Shown: positions 45,697-57,072, counted from the stretch's first letter. The stretch: DNA of 64,000 nucleotides from Batkoa obscura (GCA_030770535.1 JASVEC010000006.1:372001-436000), one strand, 5' to 3'. The notes: generated by a model not told the origin, from the sequence alone. Translations and numbers: made by a program.

Positions 45697-47496
45697 ATTC
45701 TTTTATTTAATTTTTATTAAATGAAATTAATTAAATGTTCTTTTAGCTTATTTTATATACTTTTGATTTTTTCAATTTTTATCACTGATGGGATTGATTA
45801 TGGTATCATTTCTAATCGTAATGAATCAATCTAATCTACATCAACTATTCTTCGATTTTATTAAATAATTTGATATCTATTGGCTAATATAGATCATATG
45901 GTTGAGTTCCGATTCATTAGCAATTACTTTGAAACTAAGTTATAAAGCTTAAGTTATAGGATTCTTTATATATAAGTATTTATATACACATTATTACTAC
46001 TTATATTGTAATACTCGCCATAAGTTTAACTTTTATATTCAATGATATCAATGAAATAGCTTTTAAATACCATCATGTAGTAAAGGAATACAAATGTAAC
46101 TTTACTATTAGAGTAACATCATCAAGTTTCAATTTCAATTTATAATTTTAAGATTATCTCATTTAGTCAATTATATAATATTATAAAGCACAGTTTTAGA
46201 TCTTACTTTACTACTTCTAATAAAAAGTAAGAAAATCATAAAACAAAAGATGTCTACTTATAGTAAATTCTGATTTTATTTCTTTACAAAACAGTTCTAA
46301 CCCAAACACTACCAAAAAGTCTATTTAAATAAAATTTGAAAAATAAAAAGCAGTAAACTCAAAGTTTCAAGTCCTCATATAGTTATCAATCTTTATTCTG
46401 AAAACTATGAAAACTATAATATCTATAAAAGTACCATTTTTACAAGTTGAAAGTGAACTTTCAACAGCTTAAAGAAAACCCTTCAATTTTAATTATTAAT
46501 ACGACTTTAATTTAAAATTACAACTTCCATTTTATTTTATAAACTTTGAAAATCCCAATTTTGGTCTATTGGTCAAAAATAATATATATAAAATTGTATA
46601 AAAAGACTAGTAATTAAGAACATAATTAAGTAAATATATTTTGAAAATAGAGTAATAAAATAATAAAGATTTAATATGATCTAATAGAGAGTAAATAAAA
46701 GTTCTACTATAGATTTAAAAATAGATGATATAAAGAAAAGTGCGGATTATAAAGCGTCAAAAAAGCAGCTATAGTAGTCATATTAATCCATGACATTAGG
46801 AAGAACCAAAATAGATAACACGGAGTGGTAAAGTATAATAACAATAAATGGAATGTAGATCATAATGTATATGAAATTAAAGAAATATAAGATAAAGTGG
46901 TAAAATAATTATTATTTATATATAAATAAAGACTATTTTAATTAAAAAGTATAGTATTTTACATTGTTTTTATACTTCTTTTTATTTAGTTATCTTTAGC
47001 ATTTTGTTTAGCCTAATTTGCTATAAATTTTTTATTAATAAAAGATTATTACTCATACATGCTTAGAATCAAGTCTATTATATGACTCCTAAGTGACTTC
47101 ATAATCATATTAATCTAATATTATATTATTTTATATAAATTCATTGACTGGTTAAGGATACCATTGTTTATATTTATTTTTGAATACAAAACTTTTTGTT
47201 AGAGAATTAATTTTATACAAGAAAAGCTATTGGAAAAATAAGCAAACTATTTTAGGTTAGAATTTTAAAAAGTCTAATTTTAGCATCATGATGATCTGAG
47301 TCTAATTAAAAGTTTTATTGTGAGGTGTGTAATTAGGAAAAAAGTGTAAACTGTAAAATTGATAAAGAAATTAGAGCCAACATAAATTAATAAAATAAGT
47401 CATAAATAAAATAAACCAACTGCAAAATGAAGATCTGTAAATAAACAATCTACTGCTTAAACCATAAACATAAACTATTACATAAAACTGTAAACA
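45697..47496. other. 1.8-kb AT-rich intergenic
   Basis: No gene, RNA or repeat recognised. Confidence 0.6.
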
Positions 47497-47504
47497 TATA
47501 TAAG
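47497..47504 (+). promoter_or_regulatory. TATA box of the 418-aa secreted protein
   Basis: TATATAAG lies 43-50 nt before the ATG. Confidence 0.5.
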
Positions 47505-47546
47505 GGAGCAACTTTAGTTAAAAAATATTATTAGACCATCATTTCG

Positions 47547-48803
47547 ATGAAATACCTTTTAGTTCTAGCATTATTAGCATTATATGAGTCTGTCCCATTA
47601 ACGGGCACCAGTAGCTCAAACAGTCAGGGTGGTGGTGAACAGCTCTTACTTGGGCAGAATAAATTTCCAGTAGTAAATTTTGGAGGAAGTTTATTGAGGG
47701 GCGGTAAGGGTGATAAAGGTGGTAACTTAGGGGTCAATAGACTCAATGATGCTAGTCCAAACGGAAATTTAGGAATAAACAAAATTGACGGTAATGGAGA
47801 TGATTTACTTGATATTGATGTTTCTATTCCAAAAACTGTTAATCGTAAAGTAAGATATAAGAAAGGCAGTTCTAAACCAAGAATTATTGAAGATATTGAA
47901 GTGGATGCTGTTAAGGATAGAAAGGGGCCTACTGATGAATTGGATGATTTTATACTTCCAGACGAGCTCGAATTACCTTTGTCTGATTTAATACCTGAGG
48001 ATAAGGAGAAGAAGTCAAAGGAGGAAGACTCAAACATGGATATTATTAAAGAGCCATTACGTCCAGTTAGGGACAACGAAAATCTAAAACCTATTAAAGA
48101 TTTGGTTGAAGACCCTTCTCCAATGTCAGAAGCTGTTGACATTAAACAAAAATTCCCAAATCCTATACTTATGTCTGAAGATATGAGTCCGGATTCTAAA
48201 CCAAAAGAAGATAAATCAAATGAAGATAAATCAAAAGAGGAAGATAAATCAAAAGAGGAAGATAAATCAAAGGAGGGAGATTCAGGCATAGATCTTATTA
48301 AAGAACCATTAGCTCCAATTAAGGACAACGAAACTTTAAATCCAATTAAATCTTTAATTGAAGATCCTTCTCCAGCCCCAGAAATTATTAACATCAAACA
48401 AAAATTCCCAAATCCTGTACTTATATCTGAAGATATGAATCCAGAAAACAAATCAAAGTCTGAAACCCCTCCACCTACCTCTCAAAACGTTGATACTCCA
48501 CCTGCTCCTCAAAACGCTACTCCACAAAATACTGATACTCCACCTATTTCTCAGGATAAAGAATCAACCCCCACTTCAGAAAATAGTAATCCAAGTTCTC
48601 AAGATTCTTCTTTGATTCCTCCACTACCTATCCTTGAGAAAACTAGAGATACTTCGTTGATACCACCATTTAGTAAAACTTCAGAACCTGAGACTAAACC
48701 AAAGGAAGATAAACCAAAGGATCGTAAACTAGAGAAGTCTAATGGCAAGAATTATGGGGATGAAGATAATTATTATTATGAGGAAGATGATTATTATAAC
48801 TAA
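47547..48803 (+). CDS. Secreted low-complexity protein with a duplicated module and Tyr/Glu/Asp tail
   Basis: 418 aa. Signal peptide MKYLLVLALLALYESV. A Gly/Asn-rich start is followed by a module present twice, at about 161-217 and 245-301 (DxxxDIIKEPLxPxxDNE, then PIKxLxEDPSP, then IKQKFPNPxLxSEDM). The two copies are joined by KEEDKS repeats. A Pro/Thr/Ser-rich region follows, and the end is NYYYEEDDYYN. No Cys-rich or enzymatic domain. The aromatic-acidic tail matches in style the ends of the secreted proteins at 42025 and 43380. Likely wall or matrix protein; function unknown. Confidence 0.75.
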   Translation: MKYLLVLALLALYESVPLTGTSSSNSQGGGEQLLLGQNKFPVVNFGGSLLRGGKGDKGGNLGVNRLNDASPNGNLGINKIDGNGDDLLDIDVSIPKTVNRKVRYKKGSSKPRIIEDIEVDAVKDRKGPTDELDDFILPDELELPLSDLIPEDKEKKSKEEDSNMDIIKEPLRPVRDNENLKPIKDLVEDPSPMSEAVDIKQKFPNPILMSEDMSPDSKPKEDKSNEDKSKEEDKSKEEDKSKEGDSGIDLIKEPLAPIKDNETLNPIKSLIEDPSPAPEIINIKQKFPNPVLISEDMNPENKSKSETPPPTSQNVDTPPAPQNATPQNTDTPPISQDKESTPTSENSNPSSQDSSLIPPLPILEKTRDTSLIPPFSKTSEPETKPKEDKPKDRKLEKSNGKNYGDEDNYYYEEDDYYN

Positions 48804-49409
48804 AAAGATGATCATTAGAGTTTTAATTAATAAAATGCATTTATTTTTCATAGTTCTTTATTCATTTGGTTGCTTTTCTTATTAATAAGAGTATTGCTAA
48901 TATTTTCATTATTTTATTATTATTAAACATTCACATTACCCTGAATATGTTACATCTTTAGAAAAGTAATGTCACAACCAAGCCTCAAACTTTAATAGCT
49001 AAATATCCTTACCAAATATAAGGATAAATTAATAACCCTTAACTTGACAAAAATTAAATTTTCTCCACATAAGTTTGTTAATTAAAGTTTTATTTAAATT
49101 ACAACCAATAATAAAGCAATCTTTTATTTCATCCAATGGCTTTATAAACTTAGCTTCCATCCCTGCTTTTTTAATGAGCTAGTTGATTAGATTAAAATTC
49201 CATATTTGATGAGATCTATCTTGATCAGTGATAATCAAAGTACCAAAAAGTAAAATCCACGTCATAAAGTATTCTATTGACAATAAGACAACTAGGAATT
49301 AGGTATAAATAGAAAAGTGAAATAAGTTAAAATTTCGAGTTGAACATCTTTTAACTTTTAACTATAAATTCATCTCATTTATAACAATAACATTAATCAA
49401 AAACAGAAA
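48804..49409. other. Intergenic
   Basis: AT-rich. A TATAAAT at 49304-49310 about 100 nt before the next gene may be its promoter. Confidence 0.5.
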
Positions 49410-49955
49410 ATGATACAAGTAACATCTGGTTTATTTTTAGTAGCAAGTCAATACCTCTTATTCACTAAAGGCTTTGCTAACTATTATTACTTAAGTTTCC
49501 AACTTTTAACTTACTTTTTAATCACTCAAGGTATCCTCGCATTGAAATTTACCCCAAACAAAAAGAAATCCACTCCGACCCATCAACTATTCCAAGTACT
49601 ATCTATTATAAGCTATATCATTAGTAATTATCTCAATGATAAGCCCCTCACTTCCAGCTACCCTGACTACAGTAAAACTATTTTATATGGTATGATTGGA
49701 GCTGCTGTCGTAGCTAACTTAAATATGTATGTCTTATCTAGTTTCATGAAGGATACCAAACTTGCTTGGAAAGGACATGGATCCTTTGGTTATTTAGTTT
49801 ATGTGGCAGTTTCAATTAATACCATCTTAGGCCTTGAAGCTAATTTTGGTTTAACCCAATCATCTTTAGGTTGGTTTGTTGGTGCCACCTGGGCTGTTTC
49901 GCTAGTACTTACTGTCAACCCATTTAGTGGAGCACTAAAAAGTAAGAGTAAATAA
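49410..49955 (+). CDS. Degenerate cytochrome b561 paralogue keeping one heme-ligand pair
   Basis: 181 aa, about five helices. It aligns with the b561 protein at 45052-45696: QGILALKFTPN to QAILVLKVQSS, THQLFQVLS to RLHQVFQTLA, GHGSFGYLVY to IHRTVGYAIL, and LGLEANFGL to FGLELGFSL. The second and fourth ligand histidines are kept (His58, His123). The first and third are not (HPTLM has become LSFQLL; SPHAILG has become YSKTILYG). The N-terminus is shorter by about one helix. If heme-bound it would hold one heme, not two, which argues against ordinary transmembrane electron transfer. It may be a partner subunit, a sensor or a decaying copy. Confidence 0.8.
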   Translation: MIQVTSGLFLVASQYLLFTKGFANYYYLSFQLLTYFLITQGILALKFTPNKKKSTPTHQLFQVLSIISYIISNYLNDKPLTSSYPDYSKTILYGMIGAAVVANLNMYVLSSFMKDTKLAWKGHGSFGYLVYVAVSINTILGLEANFGLTQSSLGWFVGATWAVSLVLTVNPFSGALKSKSK

Positions 49956-51607
49956 AAAGAATTCGATTTTTGATTTTTGATTTTTGATTTTATGATATTT
50001 TTTGCTAGTTTCTGTGAATTTAAAACTCATTATATTATAAATATATGACAAAGAAATATTAATAATGATGTTATTAAACAATAGAATTAAGCTTCATTAA
50101 TATATCAATTATAAAATATTCTTTAAAGCAATTAGAATAGCTGATAGCATTATTTAGATAAAAAATTAACAATCTCCGTAATGTCAAATAAAGATGGAAT
50201 ATTTTTAAATTTACATTTTTATAACATGATCCTATTGATATTTTATTATATTTTAATAATTATTTACTACGGTACTCGTTAATTTCAAAAACTATTTATA
50301 CTATTAGAACTTCTATATTAAATTTTATAATAGTTAATGATATCCTTTGCATCTTATATTCTTATGATAAATATAACAAGTGGTTTTGCAGCTATTTACT
50401 ATTAATGCTAAAACAATTAACACATATAATTTATCGTTGACTGTTCTCAATTAACATACGACAACGTAGATCATAAACTGGTTAAAATTATTTATTACTG
50501 GTTTTGATATATGACAGCTGGTAATTTAAATCATTTATTTTTTGTTTTATTACATATTTTATAAATTGTAAGCAACTACAGTACTACTTGTAGATACGTG
50601 TATTTTCGAAAACCTTTTCCAATTTAATTCAAAAAGCTACTTTTTCACAAGATTAATATGATGTGTATTTTTTGTTTAAGAATTTTACTAGCAATTTTCC
50701 CACTCAAATAGCGCTTTAAAATGGAAAAAGTGATGAAACCAAAAAAATACCCTCTATATAATAGCAATACTTACTATAATCGTATTAAAGTCACCTTTCG
50801 AATTAAATTCGAAAAGTCTTCAAAAACACAAATACCCGCAAGCAGAGTTGTATTTAAAAAAATCGCTTTGCTACTTAATTTAGTAATTAAACATTTTAAT
50901 TTGTGCTAAATCAAACTGAAAATAATTTTATATAGTTTTTTTTAACGTGTAAAAAAAAGTTAATTTAAACAAGTAGATATCGTTTATTTATTTTTATGAG
51001 TTGGATAGCGACAGAAATAATACAGAAATTTAAGTGGAGAACAAATTTTTTGTATTATTAACCCACTTTTTATTTAATAAGGAATAAGCTTTATTAATGT
51101 AATTTGATATTATAAATATTTTTTAAAAAATTCTATATTGACATGCTACTTTGGCTACTAGCTTGGCTAGCACTTTTTTTGTTCAAGTTTTAAGCTTAAA
51201 AAGTGAACGGTGGATAGAAAAAATAAAATAAAAAGAAACTTCTACATAAAATATCAATATTAGTTAATCACTTAAAAGGGATAACTATAGAATCATGTTG
51301 ATATGTCGTTGATAAACATAATGAAGAAGATAGTTAGATATGAAGAATACGTTTTAATGAAATGACTCGTCCACTATTAATTACTAATACTAATAAAAAA
51401 CAAATTTCCTAAAAATCCCGTGAATCTCAGTTACTTAAAACTTTGCTTCACTTTACACATCAATTTTGATTAGCTAAAAGACTAAAAAAGCAATCAAATA
51501 TTTGTACGTTATGAAATCAAAATCAACTATCAACAAAGACAATCAAATAAATAGGCATAAAACCGAATCAAAGTCTCTTTCAAATATTATCTTTTTAATT
51601 ATCAAAA
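49956..51607. other. AT-rich intergenic with one element
   Basis: Three TTTTTGATTTT-type repeats near 49965-49990 and the element at 50656-50759. Short open frames overlapping that element are not genes. Confidence 0.6.
50656..50759 (+). mobile_element. ATATGGGG MITE-like element, copy 15 (worn)
   Basis: 104 bp. Left end ATATGATGTGTATTT and right end CCCTCTATAT are worn; the core CCACTCAAATAGCGCTTTAA is clear. Confidence 0.72.
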
Positions 51608-51823
51608 ATGCAACTCCTTATCCCCATCTGTTTACTCCTATCTACTATCACGGCAGTCCCTTATGGTCTAGCTATCAACAGCCTTGCCGATTCTATTTTG
51701 CAAGGGAATGACGAGGCACAGAATGCCCGTGTGGTCAAAGCACAAGCTGTTGATAACTCACCCGCCCCAAGAGTTTGTAATGGTGGTGATCGTGCTTTTG
51801 GATTCTGTACACCCGATAACTAA
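51608..51823 (+). CDS. Tiny secreted two-cysteine peptide
   Basis: 71 aa. Signal peptide MQLLIPICLLLSTITA, a 35-residue pro-like segment (DSILQGNDEAQNARVVKAQA), then a short C-terminal part with two cysteines (VCNGGDRAFGFCTPDN) that could form one disulfide loop. No known family. The layout of signal, spacer and small Cys loop resembles a processed secreted peptide or effector (inference). Codon use is less AT-rich than in neighbouring non-coding DNA, which supports it being real. Confidence 0.6.
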   Translation: MQLLIPICLLLSTITAVPYGLAINSLADSILQGNDEAQNARVVKAQAVDNSPAPRVCNGGDRAFGFCTPDN

Positions 51824-52270
51824 GAGTTAAAATAATTTTGTGTTTTATTTATTCAGCATCTATTATTTAGCATAATACAAGTATTCGTTAATTTTTTACT
51901 TATATTTTTCATTATCTTTTATTTTTCATTCCATTTACAATAATATTGATCCTTCTAACTAATTTTCTACTTTAAAACTTAAAAATTAAATAAATTGCTA
52001 GTTTAGATAATAATTCAAAAAGTATACCTGTATAAAAAAATAAAATCCTATTGTTTTATGAATAAAGTGCACATCATCTAAAGCAACCATATAACTATAT
52101 GTTAGATAAATAGTCAAAAATTACTATTGGAAGCCAGTTAAATTTAAACCGAGATTATTACAAAGATTATTAATCTTAAACTGGCGTTTTAATACTTAAA
52201 GTAACTCTCTAAAATAAAGGCTCACTGCTAATGATGATTAAAATTCTGTAAAAAATGCTTTATTATTAAC
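51824..52270. other. AT-rich intergenic
   Basis: Nothing recognised. Confidence 0.55.
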
Positions 52271-53302
52271 TTAAATCGAAGTATACTGCTCCACATTTTC
52301 CCAAACTGGGTACTCTTCTGGCTTTAACTTAGGAAACATAGCATAAGGTAGGGAATTACTATTCTCCTTACAACTAAGTTGATTTTCAAAGGTCGACCCC
52401 TTAAATAAATTTGGCTCAATGTTCAGTCCGGACACTTTAACAAATCCAATCTTATTAGCAAACGAAACAATCTCTTCGAAAAGCTTTATTGTATACTTTG
52501 ACGTAGAGTTACGAAGTATTATAATTTCCTTGTCTTCAATCTTATAATTCCAAATAATAAACTCGTCTCCATACTTTAAGCCATAGGTGTCAAACTTGGG
52601 TAACTTGAGATTTTCAAAAGTTGCTTCACTCACAATCCAAAACCTTTGATATGTACAAAAATTTGGCTCAATAACAAATAGCCCAGTAGATGGAATCTCA
52701 GATGGTTTCTTGTTATTCAACTCTTTCCTCAAATTATCACAGTCCCACTTACTAAGCTCTTGAATATCCTCCTTTCTCAGATAACTTACCTCCTCATCTT
52801 TTTCTTTAGCCTCCCCTTGCACCTGAATCTCTAACTTAAAAGGCGCATACACTTTATATCCAAATCTCTCATAATAACTCCCAACCGTCGAGAACAAGAC
52901 TATTACTACAAGCCTGTTCTCGTTACTCATCTTATCCATAAGTTTTCTAAACATAGCATCTGCATACCCCTTCCTCCTTTTTACTTCTGGGGTATATACC
53001 GCACTGACCGAACGCACCTCAATTGTATTAAAATCTGAAGTGGGACTCAGATAATAACCTGTACGCGTTATCGTTTCTAAGTGAGATAAAATATTAACAG
53101 ACTCTTTCTCGTCTTGGTTGATCAAAACCCAGGGTTCGATGTATTGAAGGTTTTGGGGTAGTTGGGTTGTCTTTTTGTAGATATCTAAGTAAAAGGCTGG
53201 GTCCTTTACCTTTAACCAATAAGAGTGGCGGTCAAGTAGCATCTGATTTAACTGTTTGGTGTTCGCTTTCTTTAATATTTGGTTATTAGTGGTTAGAGGC
53301 AT
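52271..53302 (-). CDS. GNAT-fold N-acetyltransferase, LYC1-like
   Basis: 343 aa, intronless. The N-terminal half is a GNAT domain. SVSAVYTPEVKRRKGYADAM (residues about 99-117) holds the acetyl-CoA pyrophosphate-binding loop R-R-K-G-Y-A, followed by a helix. VIVLFSTVGSYYERFGYKVY (about 133-152) is motif B with the usual Y-x-x-x-G-Y/F. The C-terminal half is the extra domain of fungal lysine acetyltransferase LYC1-like proteins. LYC1 N6-acetylates free lysine in catabolism; that substrate is a family inference, not shown here. No signal peptide, so cytosolic. Confidence 0.75.
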   Translation of the reverse strand: MPLTTNNQILKKANTKQLNQMLLDRHSYWLKVKDPAFYLDIYKKTTQLPQNLQYIEPWVLINQDEKESVNILSHLETITRTGYYLSPTSDFNTIEVRSVSAVYTPEVKRRKGYADAMFRKLMDKMSNENRLVVIVLFSTVGSYYERFGYKVYAPFKLEIQVQGEAKEKDEEVSYLRKEDIQELSKWDCDNLRKELNNKKPSEIPSTGLFVIEPNFCTYQRFWIVSEATFENLKLPKFDTYGLKYGDEFIIWNYKIEDKEIIILRNSTSKYTIKLFEEIVSFANKIGFVKVSGLNIEPNLFKGSTFENQLSCKENSNSLPYAMFPKLKPEEYPVWENVEQYTSI

Positions 53303-54282
53303 TGTTTGAATGTAGTTGGTTTTTATAGTGATTTTTTGAAAGTTGTTGGTCTTTAGTTAAGGGTTTATGTACTTTTTATGATTTCTAAATAGTTCATGAA
53401 TATAAACTAGAAGGATTGAACAAACTGATTTAATCCTTAGCTATCTTGTGACAGTGCTCTTAAATAACTAATTGGTCTAGAATGCTATAATTTCTATCCC
53501 TTTAAATCTTGAATCCGGAACTTACTATTTGCCTTAAGTAAATCTTTATCGCTGTATATTATTAAAGCTATTGTAATTCTTTTAAGACTTTTTTGCGGAA
53601 AATTTTGTAATTAAATTATTTTTATGATAGATTATGAAGCCCAATCCCTATGTCGTTCAAATTTTAGTAGAATTTTGTTTCTTATATAATCAGTTAGTAG
53701 GCCGCAAAAGAGTTGCAACAGCTGTAAAAATATTTTTTGCCCAGAAGTAATACAGCATAATTTTCGAACTAAATCACTCTATTTAGAAATGGTTCCTTTC
53801 AAAAAGGATAGCTTAATTAGCTATTGAACTATTGGTTACCTTAATTAAGTAGCTACTATTGCTATGGTAAAGAAATAAGAATTCATTATAATTCAAAAAT
53901 AATTGTATGGATAAAAATACTAAGAATTCAACGTTTATAGTAAGTTAAAGGATTATATGATGCTGTCTATATTTATAGTTAATCTTTGAAAATTAGTTTA
54001 TAATTTGAAATAAATTGTAAAGCTGAGGCTTTTTACTATTATTAATAAAATAAATGGCGAAGTGATCGGTTAAAAAAATAAATGAAGAGTTTCATTACAA
54101 CCAATGAAATAACTAGATTTTAAAATTTTGAGGTTAAAGCACTAATAAAATTAAGTAGTTGGCAACTCCTTTTTTTTTTCAAGTATTTGGCATTAGGAAA
54201 AAGGGACTTGAATTTTTTTTTAAATTGGCAATCACTAGTAACATCATTTAATACGAAAACTCACTACTTGAGAAAACAAAAA
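53303..54282. other. Intergenic with an old repeat
   Basis: Divergent promoters of the acetyltransferase and topoisomerase genes, with copy C of the old dispersed repeat at about 53600-53785. Confidence 0.55.
53600..53785. repeat. Old dispersed repeat, copy C
   Basis: GAAGCCCAATCCCTATGTCG .. GCAAAAGAGTTGCAACAGCT .. AATTTTCGAACTAAATC, collinear with the copies near 24.6 kb and 37.4 kb. Confidence 0.5.
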
Positions 54283-57072
54283 ATGAGCGCAAATAATTCG
54301 GAAGATGATCTGCCTTTGAGTGCTAGATTACTAAAAAGACCGGCAGTAGCAAAACAAATAGCTAATAGTAAGTATTTTATACTTGTTGTTGAAATAGTTC
54401 CTAAATAACATACAGATATAAATAATCAACCAATAGATAATGGAAACTCTAGTGACTCGGATGTACCATTGTCTAAAAAAATATTAAAAAAGAATGCTCA
54501 GGTAAACTAAAATACTATATTAAAAGAAACTTTATTTAAAAAAGAAGAATGGTGTTAAAAAAGAGAAATCCACTCCAGTTCCAAAACCAAAAGTCAAAAA
54601 CGAAGCTACTTCCCCAAAGATAAAGAGAGAACCAACCACTCAAAAAATTAAAGTCGAAGCGGATACTCCAAAGAGAAAGCTCATCAATGGTGTAGAGTCT
54701 GGGAATAACAAAAGAGTAAAAGATGTTAAACCTATGAAAGGAGAAATTAAAAAAGAGGAAGAAGATGAAGAAGATGAAGAATATCAGTGGTGGCTTCAAG
54801 AAGGTGATGGTGATAAGTCGGTGAAATGGAATACCCTTGAACATAATGGGGTGTACTTTCCACCACCATATGAGCCACATAATGTTAAAATGCTGTATGA
54901 TGGTATGATAATTAATAGTAAAAAATCAATAAAATTTATATTGTTTAGGGAAACCAATTACCTTGCCGCCGGAAGCTGAAGAAGTAGCTAGTTTCTTTGC
55001 TGCTTTGATAGAATCGGACTATGCAAGAAACCCAGTATTTGTTAGAAATTTTTTCAAAGATTTCAAAGATGTTTTAAAAGAGTGCAAAGCAGTAAGAATT
55101 TAATTTAATCTTGATTTGTTTTATTTATTTATTTTAAAAAGGATATAGATATTAAAGAGTTTAAAAAATGTGACTTTACACCAATTTTTAATTATTTACA
55201 AGCCCTCAAAGAGCAAAAGAAATCTAAAACTAAGGAAGAAAAACTTGTACTTTTCTCTTTATCTGATTTTTCACATATACTTACTTTTTTAAAAGCAAGA
55301 TAAAAAGGACAAAGAGGTTATTGATGAACATTATGGTTATGCCATCCTTAATGGACGTAAAGAAAAGTTGGGTAACTTTCGTATTGAACCTCCAGGCTTA
55401 TTCAGAGGCCGTGGAGATCATCCTAAAACTGGATGCTTAAAGGTGATCCAGTTTTTTATATAATTGTTATTATATCTCTAACTTATATTAATAGAGAAGA
55501 GTATCACCAGAACAAATTACCATCAATATTGGTAAAGAGGCCAAAGTACCTATTCCACCACTAGGTCATAAATGGGGTAAAGTAATACATGATAATACTG
55601 TTGCTTGGTTAGCTACTTGGAAAGAAAATATCAATGGGCTGTTCAAATATGTCCTTTTTGGCGCTACCAGTTCCTTAAAGGGACAGAGTGATATGAAGAA
55701 GTTTGAAAAGGCTAGGGAGTTGAAGGGATGTATCGATGATATCCGTAGTACTTATATGGAGGAGCTCAAAGATAAAGTGGCTTCTACGCGTCAAAGAGCT
55801 ACTGCATTGTATCTTATCGATCGCCTTGCACTCAGAGCTGGTAATGAAAAAGGAGAGGATGAAGCTGACACTGTTGGTTGTTGCTCCCTTAGATATGAGC
55901 ATGTCACACTGGCACCTCCAAACATTTTAAAGTTTGATTTTTTGGGTAAAGATAGTATCAGATATCAAAATGAAGTCCAAGTTATTGACCAGGTTTACAA
56001 AAATATTGCTATCTTTAAAAAATCACCAAAGAAAGAAGGGGATATGATTTTTGACCGTTTAAATGTAAGTTTATTTTGATTTTTGTGTGCTAAATTTTAA
56101 TGTTATTAGACTGGTACACTTAATCGCCACCTTGCTAGTTTACTTCCAGGTCTCTCTGCTAAAGTTTTCCGTACTTATAACGCTTCATTCACTTTCCAAA
56201 ATCAACTCAGAAGCACCCCAGAAGATGGCACTATTCATGAAAAACTACTTGCTTATAACCGTGCCAATCGTCAAGTTGCCATTCTTTGTAACCATCAACG
56301 TTCAGTAAGCAAAGGTTTTGAAACTCAGATGGAGCGTATTGACGACAAGGTAATGTTTTATGGGAGTATTTTAACAAATAGTAAGTTAACTGAACATTAG
56401 CTTAAAATCATGCAATTCCAAAGACACCGCCTCAAGTTAGAAATCTTAAGTCTTGATCCAAAGGCGGGTAAAAAGTACCCTGAACTTCTTGTTAAGGATG
56501 AAAATCATGATGAGTTTTGGTGTACTGAACATGTCGACTTGCTTATGGAAAAGGAAAGGGAAAAAGCAAGGTTGAAATTTGAAAAGACAAATGTTGCCTT
56601 AAAAGAGAAAGGAGAAAAAGTACAAGGAGAAAGTGTTTTGAAAGAAAAGTTAGTTGAGCTTGATGCTGAACACAAAATCTTGCTGAAGGAGGTTAAGAGT
56701 AATAAAGTTAGTGATTCCAAAAAGGTCAATACGGTAGAAAAGTTGATAGATAAGCTTGACAAACTTAACGCCCGTATCAGCGCAGCTAACACTTCAAAGA
56801 TTGATAAGGTAAATTTATCGTGTCTACTCCAGCATGATATTTAATTTATTTAGGACGAAAATAAAACTACGGCTCTTGGAACATCTAAGATTAATTATAT
56901 CGATCCCAGAATTTCAGTCGCTTGGTGTGCCAAGTATAAAGTGCCTTTGGATAAGATTTTCAATCGTACTTTACGCGATAAGTTTAAGTGGGCAACCATT
57001 GTAGATGAGAATTACGTAAGATTTATTTTTTATTTCTTTTATCGAAAACTAATTACAATTTAGGAATTTTAA
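54283..57072 (+). CDS. TOP1: DNA topoisomerase I, type IB (11 exons)
   Basis: Exons 54283-54367, 54416-54501, 54545-54902, 54949-55091, 55142-55246, 55296-55442, 55495-56064, 56110-56349, 56401-56808, 56854-57015 and 57064-57072 total 2313 nt and give 770 aa (human 765). A charged Lys/Glu/Ser N-terminus is followed by the core ([40 protein letters not shown]). Catalytic groups visible: Arg in [20 protein letters not shown], Lys in [11 protein letters not shown], Arg in VFRTYNASF, His in ILCNHQR, and active-site Tyr729 in [13 protein letters not shown] coiled-coil linker (about 610-710) joins core to C-terminal domain. It relaxes supercoils in the nucleus through a 3'-phosphotyrosine link. Odd point: the last exon codes only Glu-Phe-stop. 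The exon 3 acceptor is ambiguous by one codon. Confidence 0.96.

Noticed and set aside
47624-48451. 275-codon minus-strand open frame rich in Ser/Phe
   Set aside because: Antisense shadow of the 418-aa secreted protein, open only because of the sense codon composition.
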